Source: Planctomycetota bacterium (GTDB lineage: Bacteria; Planctomycetota; Phycisphaerae; Sedimentisphaerales; Anaerohalosphaeraceae). From it: a DNA stretch of 64,000 nt. Shown in pieces: positions 25,692 through 32,830 of the stretch. The stretch spans positions 110,835 to 174,834 of the forward strand of contig JAKPDO010000050.1 of assembly GCA_029552545.1 (NCBI GenBank). The letters are read 5' to 3'. Every line of letters starts with the position of its first letter. Within the stretch, counting starts at the first letter, position 1. Below the pieces are notes generated by a model. The model was given only the letters and a program-made list of their open reading frames with translations, ran no database searches and was not told where the DNA came from. The translations under genes were made by a program, and so were the position numbers.

Positions 25692-25765
25692 GGGCGGTTA
25701 GCTCAGTTGGCTAGAGCGCCAGCTCGACACGCTGGAGGCCACAGGTTCAAGTCCTGTACCGCCCA
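25692..25765 (+). tRNA. tRNA-Val (anticodon GAC)
   Basis: A full cloverleaf: acceptor GGGCGGT/ACCGCCC, D stem GCTC/GAGC, anticodon stem CCAGC/GCTGG with loop TCGACAC (anticodon GAC, 25726-25728), and T stem ACAGG/CCTGT with loop TTCAAGT. The discriminator is A and CCA is not encoded. Position 33 is C instead of the nearly universal T, and position 38 is also C. The last 44 nt are duplicated exactly at 31525-31568, so this gene is the integration target of the island to its right. A 7-bp hairpin (AATACCG/CGGTATT) follows directly. Confidence 0.9.
25722..25765 (+). repeat. left attachment-site repeat (inside tRNA-Val)
   Basis: 44 nt, starting GCTCGACACGCTGG and ending CCTGTACCGCCCA. Identical to 31525-31568. 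It spans from the anticodon stem to the discriminator base. Confidence 0.85.
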
Positions 25766-25861
25766 ATACCGCATGTTACGCTGAATTCGGTATTTACGAA
25801 TACCCGGCATGTAAGAAGAAAGGCTTTTGCATGTTTTGTGCGGAAAATCCCCTATTTCATC

Positions 25862-26482
25862 TTACTTCTTTTTCCAAATCCACAATCCGCCAAGTCCTAC
25901 TATAAACAAGGACGCAGGTTCGGGAATAAATTTAATGTAATCACTGGTCGGAGAATAACCACGGTTTTGAATCTCAATGTTAAATTCTGTACCATCCAGC
26001 CAATTGCCCAAAACACCCACTAATACACCAGCGCTGTTATAGGAATAGACCAAACTGTCTAAATCACAAACAAATGTGATCTGAACGTCAGAAACATTAA
26101 AACCGACTGTAACACTATCAATAATGCCCCCTGTTAATGTGGCGTCTGTATATCCGTTTACATATAACAACTTAACATAACCTGCGGAGATATTAACAAC
26201 ATTATGCCCTGAAGGATATAAGCCTGTATCAATTGCCCCGCCTGACATGTTTAATACAGCAGAATCATACATTCGGACAGCCTCTACTTCACCGCCATAA
26301 TAGTCCATGACAGTTGTATCCCATAGAGTAATATTACCCCCATATCCTCCTGTCATCAAAAGGGATTGCGTTCCCTTTAATGTCATATCTGTAAATTCCA
26401 TCCCTTCTGAGATTGTGTAGGTATAGCCTGCAAAAGCCGATACAGACAAGACCAACAATAACACCATCATCAACTTTTTCAT
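25862..26482 (-). CDS. PEP-CTERM sorting-signal protein, copy 1
   Basis: 206 residues from the ATG at 26482, chosen because TGGGGA lies just upstream (upstream ATGs are too close to it). Signal peptide MKKLMMVLLLVLSVSAFAGY. The body is a repetitive beta-helix-like chain in which short Gly-Gly turns recur (LLMTGGYGGNITLWD, VLNMSGGAIDTG, DATLTGGIIDSV). The C-terminus is a complete PEP-CTERM tag: IPEPASLF, a hydrophobic stretch (IVGLGGLWIW) and KKK. Such tags direct sorting by an exosortase, not present here. It shares its start (AGYTYTIS/TDGM) and repeat style with the next gene and lies inside the tRNA-bounded island. Confidence 0.85.
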   Translation of the reverse strand: MKKLMMVLLLVLSVSAFAGYTYTISEGMEFTDMTLKGTQSLLMTGGYGGNITLWDTTVMDYYGGEVEAVRMYDSAVLNMSGGAIDTGLYPSGHNVVNISAGYVKLLYVNGYTDATLTGGIIDSVTVGFNVSDVQITFVCDLDSLVYSYNSAGVLVGVLGNWLDGTEFNIEIQNRGYSPTSDYIKFIPEPASLFIVGLGGLWIWKKK

Positions 26483-26503
26483 AAACATCCCCAGTCCATA
26501 ATA

Positions 26504-26540
26504 CAAAAAAAGGCCCCCAGTATCTGAAAGCCCCTTTTTT
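26504..26540 (-). terminator. possible terminator between the PEP-CTERM genes
   Basis: On the minus strand an A6-GGGGC arm and a GGGGGCC-T7 arm can pair (AAAAAGG/CCTTTTT), ending in a T-run after the upstream PEP-CTERM gene. Confidence 0.5.
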
Positions 26541-26548
26541 GAAATAGT

Positions 26549-27148
26549 TTATTTATGTTTATGCCGCAGGAATAATCCACCTGCCCCTAACAACAGCATT
26601 GTCGCTGGTTCGGGGATAATAGTAAAAGTAATATCGTCAATAGTCGGAGTATAGTTTGCAACATCAACAAGTTGAATAGCAAATGTTGAATCATCCGCCC
26701 AAATGCCCGTAAGCATTTTTGTTACTGTATTGTAATTCCAATCTTTGCAGATTATTTCAATGTATGGATCAACCTGTAAACCTACGAGTTGCGAAGTCTT
26801 CAATCGTTGAATGGTTCCTCCGCTTAATACCGCAGTGGCATAAGAACTCACCCAGATTTCATAGACCTCACCCCCAGAAAAATCAAGGTGAGCATAACCG
26901 CGAACATCTAATTGCTCAATACCTCCACTTGGATAAATCATTTGATTATATGGGGCTGTGTTCTGAATAACTGCAAGGCTATGTTCCGAAACATCCAATA
27001 ATGCTCCACCTCCCCCGATCATTAAAAGAGACTGAGTACCAGTCAGTGTTAATCCGCCGAAATCCATCCCATCCGTAATAGTATAGGTATAACCCGCAAA
27101 AGCCGATATCGACATTGCCAATGACATAATCAACACAAACCGTTTCAT
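26549..27148 (-). CDS. PEP-CTERM sorting-signal protein, copy 2
   Basis: 199 residues with GGAGG before the ATG. Signal peptide MKRFVLIMSLAMSISAFAGY; the mature part opens with TYTITDGMDFGGLTLTGTQSLLM, nearly the same as copy 1. Strand-turn repeats (LDFSGGEVYEIWVSS, AVLSGGTIQRLK) and the PEP-CTERM tail (IIPEPATMLLLGAGGLFL then RHKHK) follow. The two genes are tandem paralogues about 65 nt apart. Copy 2 follows the giant surface protein gene on the same strand, so the three may be expressed together or from a local promoter at 27173-27200. Confidence 0.85.
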   Translation of the reverse strand: MKRFVLIMSLAMSISAFAGYTYTITDGMDFGGLTLTGTQSLLMIGGGGALLDVSEHSLAVIQNTAPYNQMIYPSGGIEQLDVRGYAHLDFSGGEVYEIWVSSYATAVLSGGTIQRLKTSQLVGLQVDPYIEIICKDWNYNTVTKMLTGIWADDSTFAIQLVDVANYTPTIDDITFTIIPEPATMLLLGAGGLFLRHKHK

Positions 27149-27172
27149 TGTTAATCCTCCAAACCTAATTGA

Positions 27173-27200
27173 ATTATCATTAATAAATCCGACATATCAA
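27173..27200 (-). promoter_or_regulatory. possible promoter of PEP-CTERM copy 2
   Basis: On the minus strand TTGATA, 16-nt spacer, GATAAT, about 25 nt before the ATG at 27148. Confidence 0.4.
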
Positions 27201-30200
27201 CTAAAACTCCGTCGTCTTAATTGCCATGTCTTCCAATTCTGTAAGGCTTTGTTCCAAAAGGTCTTTGATTTCCTGCCAAGTCTGGGCATCTTCTCCCCCG
27301 GCATCAATAAAGACTTCAATATCTTTTAATAGAGATGCAATCTGTTCATGCTCCGCCACAGGGTCAAATTCTTCAACAGAAGATTCTTCTTCTGGGGACT
27401 GAGTCGCACTTAACGCAGAGATTGTCCCTGCCGATGATACAGATTTCGTTTCAAACAATTCAGAAGACACTTGAGATTCCAAGGAGGCAGATAACATCAT
27501 CATACTCTGCTGATTTGCAAGCTGCTCCTGATATTCCCGAATATCCGTTCGCCAGCAGGCCACCCACAGCCACGGTGCATCTTCCACCAATACCATCAGG
27601 TCGGCAACGTCAATGGAGTAAATACTATCCCCGGCAGTCGATAGATTGTACCGATATGCCGAGGAATACCAGTGTTCACACCGACTCGGGTCGATATAAC
27701 CGGGGCTATTCGGGTCGGTCACATAATCATGGTTAGGATTGTTGGGGTCGACGATAGCCGGGTCGTTGGGGTCGTGGGCCAGCCAGTTTTGAGAAAAGCC
27801 GTTAAATTCATACATGTTGACCAGCCCATCAGCATTCCAGTCATACGCATTATACACATCACTGCAATCGGGGTCGATTTCATCGGCTCCCATATCCACA
27901 TAATTGCCCATCAGACGGGTTTGGCCATCAAGGTCATTCTGGTCTGCACACGATGTTGCCGGGTCGCCCCTATCAATACACGGCGACGTAGGGAGTAAAT
28001 GATAAATCACCACATTGGGGTCGCCGTCATAAGCAAACTGCGGATTGCAGCTGATATTTCCGTTACTGTCCGGTGTTGTCTGATTGGGATAATTGGGGTC
28101 ATAAACACAACTATAGTGGGCCGTGACACTGCCGGTCATTTGGTCTTCGCCGGAAGATAATTTGTTGCCCCATAAGACACAGTTGCGAATATCAACGACG
28201 GCATTGGGGTCAACCGCATACACACCATAATTGGCGTTATAAACTATGGTGTTGTTATAAATTGCGTAACCTGACCGTGGATAAAACAGGTACAAACCAT
28301 AAGAAGCAGAATTTTCGGTTCCATTCAAACTAATCTGACTGTTGCGGATAACAGGAATTGAAAGTCTGGCGTAAATACCATGTTGACCATTCTCTGAAAC
28401 TCGGCAATTTTCAACCGTAAGTGTTTTTGCGTTATTGCCTAAATGATAGATACCATCATACTCATTTTTTTGGATAACAGACCAATTTACAGAAACATTG
28501 CCTCCAGTCGCATAAATACCATACTGCTGAATATCTTCAATAGTGCAATTTGAAATCGCAAAATCTGCATTTTGACCAAGAACACCGCGTCTTTCACCTT
28601 CTTTCACTGTGAAACCATCAAGCAGAGATTCGTTGCCCATAGTAACGATAGTTTCGTTTTGTAAAGTGGAATTAATATACCCAGACAGGATTGTCGGATA
28701 TGCTTCAATATCCCGCTGGTCAATAGAGGTTTCATTGCCAGCAAAACCGCCATAAACAGAAACACCAGCCGGAATGGTAAAGGTATCGGTGGTCGCATTT
28801 CCCGGACTATAAATTGCACCGGCCACCCAAATCTGGTCGCCGCCGCATTTATTGATACGGGCTATCGCGTCCTGCAAATCCACATAAGCATTTTCCCAAC
28901 TTGTCCCTGCATTAGAGCCTGTCGCATTACGATTCACGTAAATAATTCCCCCGTTATCCCAGCAGCAGACATTGGTTCTTTCTATTGCTACGGCCAGATT
29001 CCCTTCGCTGTTGCTTAAGACAGCCTTATTACGCAATACTCCTCCCGGTTCGGAAGCCGTATTGACAGAGACTTGAAAACTCACGCTGCCGCTGCTGCCC
29101 GGCGAGATATTGCCCAACATCCATGTAATCGTATGGGTCAACGGGTCATAAGAACCTGTTGGAGAGGAAGCAGGATACACCAACGGCTCATTAATTGAAT
29201 TGGGTTCACTGGGGACATAATTGGGGTCATTCGGATCGGTCTGGCGGATAATAATATTTTCCAGTGTGGCCGAATTCGTAGCGTAATTAATTAAAGTCAA
29301 TGTTACATATCCCGGCTGTATTGCAGTATAGAGGAAACTTGCCAAATTACCGTCCTGCATCGCATTTCCAAAGCTAACTGCACTGAATTGTATTCCTTCC
29401 TGCTGGGTATATCCGGGTCCATAATAATCAAATGAAGTATCTCTCGGAGTAGCCAGAATTTCAGCAGTTCCCGGATTATTGGGATCGTATTCCGTATTAT
29501 CAATCCAGCCCAGGTTAGGATCGGATGAGTTCACTTCCAGAGTCAGAGTAAATCCATATATATTTGTATTTGTAGTCTCTTTCGCTACATACAAACGGAC
29601 GCTTTGACCAACCGGCAGTGTAATGTCATCAAGCCCGTTAGCATCCGTAATACTAAGGACGAAATTGGGATCCGCCGGAGGTGCTGCGGGGGGCTGAGAG
29701 GCACTTGACCCGGTAAAACCTACAAAATCAACGCCTTTGGGAAGATAATCAATTAGTGAAACATTAGGAACCGTCTGACTACCGGTATTGTTCCATAAAA
29801 TCGTATAGGTAAAAGTATCATGCAAATTGACACAGGGTGTCACGTTTGGATCGAGATTATCCGTCTTGGTCAATCTAAGCCCGTATTTGTTCATCCGGGC
29901 AACGGTAATAATGTCTTTGCCGCTTTCCCCGCCTAATTCAAATGGCACAAATATTTCATCCTGCAAAGTAAATGTGTCATGGTAAGATGTTCCCCAGTTG
30001 CACATGTCATCCGGTATGAGGTTATCATAAACGCCACTGGATAGTCCTTCGTCGGTAAATGTCTTAACTATCTGACTACCACCCGATTGAGGAATTACTC
30101 CCCACCCTGTAGGCAAATAAGAAAATGGAGGCGAATCGGTATCCCCCAGTGTAATCAACCCTGTCCCGCCACCATCCAAAACAAATTCAATCGCCTGAAT

Positions 30201-30686
30201 TAAAAAAGTCTCAGCAGCATCCAAATCCGCATTGGTATGATAATCTGCATCGTGACCACTTAAAATAACTCTTCCTGTTATCCCTTCAGCCAAAATATCT
30301 CTACTCAGCCCCGATGTATTTCCACCCGCATTCCAACCGACAATCAGAATATCATGGTTTTGCAGGTCAGCAAGTGTAACATGATTTCCGGAATCAGAAT
30401 TACGTTCCGTATAAGACCAGCCCCATTTGTCCATGACATTTTTTATATTGGCTTCACTACCACGAGGATTGTAAATTAAAAAATGATACGCATTTGGATC
30501 AAAATTTGTCACTGGTGATTGATTACTCCCTGCCATTGCAGGAGCCATTTGTATATTGGGGTCAGATTCATTCAGGTTAGAAGTATCTTCAGCCTGACAA
30601 AAAGATTGAATAGCCAATATGCAAAGAACAATAAATGCAAAATAAAATCCGTTTTTCCTCGGTTGCGTCCCTTCTGCCGTAGCCAT
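27201..30686 (-). CDS. giant multidomain surface protein (DUF11-like, beta-helix, dockerin-like)
   Basis: 1161 residues from the ATG at 30686, chosen for the strong AGGAGGGAGG site; the frame runs open to 30881 but crosses a structured leader. Signal peptide FYFAFIVLCILAIQSFCQAE. Domains: an N-terminal alpha-beta module (about 60-220; YHFLIYNPRGSEANIKNVMD, HDILIVGWN, GRVILSGHDADYH) resembling ThuA/amidotransferase-like folds. Next, a DUF11-type domain (DTFTYTILWNNTGSQTVPNV, IDYLPKGVDFVG). Next, a right-handed beta-helix (about 580-900; IYVNRNATGSNAGTSWENAY, VYGGFAGNETSIDQRD, GIYATGG, SPCIDRGDP). Near the end is a dockerin-like DWNADGLVNMYEFNGFSQNW. The last 130 residues are acidic and helical. 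Probably an outer-surface protein; function unknown. Confidence 0.8.
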   Translation of the reverse strand: MATAEGTQPRKNGFYFAFIVLCILAIQSFCQAEDTSNLNESDPNIQMAPAMAGSNQSPVTNFDPNAYHFLIYNPRGSEANIKNVMDKWGWSYTERNSDSGNHVTLADLQNHDILIVGWNAGGNTSGLSRDILAEGITGRVILSGHDADYHTNADLDAAETFLIQAIEFVLDGGGTGLITLGDTDSPPFSYLPTGWGVIPQSGGSQIVKTFTDEGLSSGVYDNLIPDDMCNWGTSYHDTFTLQDEIFVPFELGGESGKDIITVARMNKYGLRLTKTDNLDPNVTPCVNLHDTFTYTILWNNTGSQTVPNVSLIDYLPKGVDFVGFTGSSASQPPAAPPADPNFVLSITDANGLDDITLPVGQSVRLYVAKETTNTNIYGFTLTLEVNSSDPNLGWIDNTEYDPNNPGTAEILATPRDTSFDYYGPGYTQQEGIQFSAVSFGNAMQDGNLASFLYTAIQPGYVTLTLINYATNSATLENIIIRQTDPNDPNYVPSEPNSINEPLVYPASSPTGSYDPLTHTITWMLGNISPGSSGSVSFQVSVNTASEPGGVLRNKAVLSNSEGNLAVAIERTNVCCWDNGGIIYVNRNATGSNAGTSWENAYVDLQDAIARINKCGGDQIWVAGAIYSPGNATTDTFTIPAGVSVYGGFAGNETSIDQRDIEAYPTILSGYINSTLQNETIVTMGNESLLDGFTVKEGERRGVLGQNADFAISNCTIEDIQQYGIYATGGNVSVNWSVIQKNEYDGIYHLGNNAKTLTVENCRVSENGQHGIYARLSIPVIRNSQISLNGTENSASYGLYLFYPRSGYAIYNNTIVYNANYGVYAVDPNAVVDIRNCVLWGNKLSSGEDQMTGSVTAHYSCVYDPNYPNQTTPDSNGNISCNPQFAYDGDPNVVIYHLLPTSPCIDRGDPATSCADQNDLDGQTRLMGNYVDMGADEIDPDCSDVYNAYDWNADGLVNMYEFNGFSQNWLAHDPNDPAIVDPNNPNHDYVTDPNSPGYIDPSRCEHWYSSAYRYNLSTAGDSIYSIDVADLMVLVEDAPWLWVACWRTDIREYQEQLANQQSMMMLSASLESQVSSELFETKSVSSAGTISALSATQSPEEESSVEEFDPVAEHEQIASLLKDIEVFIDAGGEDAQTWQEIKDLLEQSLTELEDMAIKTTEF

Positions 30687-30689
30687 CGC

Positions 30690-30930
30690 CTCCCTCCTTT
30701 TACAATCCAATTTTTCTATCCTATATTTTCCTCTCCCTAACCACCCCGCAAGAACGGCTTGTATTGTGTTTAAAATTAAGGAGCATCGTTTTCTTGCATC
30801 TCCCGTAGGCCCGCTAAAGCCTTTGATGAACGCAATTTCACGATGCCCCAACGTGGGGCACCGACTTGCGCGTCTCATCAAAAAAACTTAGCGGTTTAAC
30901 GGGAGAACGCTAAAAGTCCGTGGTCTTTCA
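30690..30930 (-). ncRNA. structured 5' leader of the giant surface protein gene, class unknown
   Basis: On the minus strand, about 155 nt before the start codon, there is a compound fold. GATGAGACGCGCAA can pair with TTGCGTTCATC, enclosing a strong GTGCCCCACGTTGGGGCAT hairpin. Next comes an AGGC/GCCT hairpin (TTTAGCGG loop). Upstream of it, TTAGCG/CGCTAA followed by T7 looks like a terminator. The order is compatible with a regulatory leader RNA. It shares a few words with c-di-GMP-I aptamers (CAAAGGC, GCGGGCCTA), but the core does not fit, so no class is assigned. Confidence 0.4.
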
Positions 30931-31524
30931 AAAATTAATTATAAAAAGATTTCTGAGTTTTTTATCCTTCCATAAAATGATTCATGTTATTCCTTCACAT
31001 TCTCAGATTATACAACATTTGGACACTTAAAGTCAACCAAAAAGGGATATCCTTCCCCGGTAATATCCTATAATAACCCGTCTTTTAATATGAAGACAAC
31101 AACCCTGATCAATATGTCGTTTCTCAGATGATGATTGTTGATACTAATTTTGAGATTTTTTATCAGTATTTTCCCGCCACAAAAATAGGCATTTCCCCCT
31201 TATTTACGGTAGTAAAACATTAGAAATTGCCTTCTGTCCAATTGATTTACAGTCTCAGCGGTAGGAGAACTCAATCTCAATTCCAATGCAATTAAAACAT
31301 GTGGTGTAATCGGATACCATGTCCCATTATCTGGACACCGCTAGTCGAGAGTATTCTACTCTCAAAACCGGTATACTAGGCGCAATAACTGCAATGACAC
31401 GGAATCGGGTGCAATAATTGCGAGGATTTTTGAAATCTTCTTGCTTTTTATACGAATTATAGCCCCTTATTCCGCAATAGGTTACGGATTTTTGACCCCT
31501 TTTGCGAATGGGCAAAACGGAATT
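30931..31524. other. noncoding right end of the island
   Basis: About 0.6 kb, AT-rich, without a supportable gene on either strand. It contains two spaced near-identical 11-mers, GCAATAACTGC (31382-31392) and GCAATAATTGC (31411-31421), which could be arm-type recombinase sites. No remnant of an integrase could be read. Confidence 0.45.
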
Positions 31525-31568
31525 GCTCGACACGCTGGAGGCCACAGGTTCAAGTCCTGTACCGCCCA
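31525..31568 (+). repeat. right attachment-site repeat (tRNA-Val 3' fragment)
   Basis: Exact copy of 25722-25765. It has no 5' half of the tRNA, so it is not a functional tRNA gene. A strong terminator follows 13 nt later. Confidence 0.85.
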
Positions 31569-31578
31569 TTTTGACGCA

Positions 31579-31615
31579 AAAACCTCATTTTCGGCTTTGG
31601 AAATGAGGTTTTTCT
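31579..31615 (+). terminator. terminator after the tRNA-Val fragment
   Basis: AAACCTCATTTTC pairs with GGAAATGAGGTTT, followed by TTCTTTC. It would have ended the tRNA-Val transcript before the island was inserted. Confidence 0.65.
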
Positions 31616-31698
31616 TTCATTTTTCCCGGGGGCACCCTACAATCAAAGGGCATGATGGTTCGAGTGGAACAAGTCCGTTCAATTTCGGGAGGCAGGCG

Positions 31699-32634
31699 AT
31701 GGCTGGACGAAAAATGGTTGCGGCAGCTCTGGTTTTGTTTTCTTTTTTGGGCACCCTTTGGGCACAGCCGGAGAAGCCGATGAATGAAGAAAAAACCCTT
31801 CCCAAAATAAAAGCCCTTCTTCTGGACGGCCAGATGGTCTTTGAGGGCCACAAATGGCAGGAAACGACCCCTGTTCTGAAGGCCATCCTCGAAGCCGGCG
31901 GACGATTTGCCGTCGATGTCTTTACCTTCCCGCCGAAAGGCCGGCCCAATGAGGATGTTTGTCCGCCGTTTTCGGATTATGATGTCGTGGTGATGAATTA
32001 TGAAGGCGATGCGTGGGCGGAAAAAACCAAACAGGCATTTGTCAGCTATATGCGGCAGGGCGGCGGGCTGGTTGTGGTGCATGCGGCAGACAATGCCTTT
32101 GCAGAATGGCCCGAGTGGAACGAAATGATCGGGCTGGGCGGCTGGGGCGGACGCAATGAGACAGCAGGTCCGATGGTTTGGTGGCAGGACGGCAAACTGG
32201 TTTATGACACCTCCCCCGGCCCGGCGGGTTATCACGGTCAGAAAGCCGACTGGGTCGTGACAATCCGCGATCCGAATCATCCGATTACGGCCGGTCTGCC
32301 GACGCGTTGGCTCCACTGCTGCGATGAGCTGTACAGCAAACTGCGCGGACCGGCGATCAATCTGCATGTGCTGGCAACCGGCCGGCAAGACCCCGCACAG
32401 CGCGGCACCGGACGCGACGAATTGTGTCTGTTTACCATTTCCTACGGAAAGGGACGCATCTTTCATACCACACTCGGCCACGATACGGCTTCGATGCAGT
32501 GCGTCGGGTTTATAGTCACGCTGCAGCGCGGGGCGGAATGGGCCGCCGCCGGCACGGTTACGCTCAAAGAAGTACCGGAGGATTTTCCCACAGAAACGCA
32601 AACGCGCAGCCGTTCGCTTGTGCCCGTCAAGTAA
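31699..32634 (+). CDS. secreted ThuA-domain protein
   Basis: The ATG at 31699 has GGGAGG 6 nt upstream; the longer frame from 31441 crosses the tRNA fragment and is rejected. Signal peptide MVAAALVLFSFLGTLWAQ. The rest (about 285 residues) is a ThuA/GATase1-like fold: KALLLDGQMVFEGHKWQETT, YDVVVMNYEGDAWAEKT, QGGGLVVVHAADNAFAEWPE, NEMIGLGGWGG, DPNHPITAGLPTRWLHCCDELY, KGRIFHTTLGHD. In planctomycetes these exported proteins accompany sugar metabolism (trehalose utilisation family), but no sugar gene is adjacent. First gene to the right of the island. Confidence 0.88.
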   Translation: MAGRKMVAAALVLFSFLGTLWAQPEKPMNEEKTLPKIKALLLDGQMVFEGHKWQETTPVLKAILEAGGRFAVDVFTFPPKGRPNEDVCPPFSDYDVVVMNYEGDAWAEKTKQAFVSYMRQGGGLVVVHAADNAFAEWPEWNEMIGLGGWGGRNETAGPMVWWQDGKLVYDTSPGPAGYHGQKADWVVTIRDPNHPITAGLPTRWLHCCDELYSKLRGPAINLHVLATGRQDPAQRGTGRDELCLFTISYGKGRIFHTTLGHDTASMQCVGFIVTLQRGAEWAAAGTVTLKEVPEDFPTETQTRSRSLVPVK

Positions 32635-32660
32635 AGCGCCATCGTTCCCGGCGGCATTCT

Positions 32661-32796
32661 TATCGGACGAACATCCGACGGTTATCGGACACAGCAAAAA
32701 AACTGCCCGCAGAATTAATGTTTTCACACACCAAACGGCGAAGATAACAAGGTAGCCGTATTGCAGGCACAATCCCGCCGGACGAGTTATCGGACG
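32661..32796 (+). promoter_or_regulatory. three TTATCGGAC direct repeats upstream of the coiled-coil gene
   Basis: TTATCGGACGA occurs near 32661 and again near 32786, with TTATCGGACAC between them near 32684. All are in the same orientation in the gap before the coiled-coil gene. The spacing is irregular, but nothing else repeats here, so they may be regulator sites or remnants of a degenerate repeat. Confidence 0.35.
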
Positions 32797-32830
32797 AGCG
32801 GCAAAACGGATTTTGTGTGAGGGCGTTCGG

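Larger units (their letters stand above)
25722..31568. mobile_element. tRNA-Val-bounded genomic island, no integrase seen
   Basis: The two boundaries are 44-bp exact direct repeats: the 3' part of tRNA-Val (25722-25765) and its copy at 31525-31568. The DNA between them is visibly more AT-rich than either side and carries only surface-protein genes (two PEP-CTERM paralogues, one giant protein) plus about 0.8 kb of noncoding DNA at the right end. Beyond the right copy lies a strong terminator that fits the original tRNA trailer. This is the layout left by a tyrosine integrase acting at a tRNA 3' end. No integrase, relaxase or phage gene is visible, so the element is decayed or moved in trans. 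Confidence 0.75.

Noticed and set aside
30690..30930. c-di-GMP-I riboswitch call for the leader of the giant protein
   Set aside because: Only short words match; the tetraloop-capped hairpin and conserved core are not in the right order.
31525..31568. Second tRNA-Val gene
   Set aside because: Only the 3' part from the anticodon stem onward is present; the acceptor 5' strand, D arm and promoter are missing.
31327..31569. 80-residue minus-strand frame starting MGGTGLEPVASSVSSN over the right attachment site
   Set aside because: Its start lies on the antisense of the tRNA-Val fragment. GTGLEPV-type peptides are a known artefact of tRNA 3' ends. There is no ribosome site or family signature.
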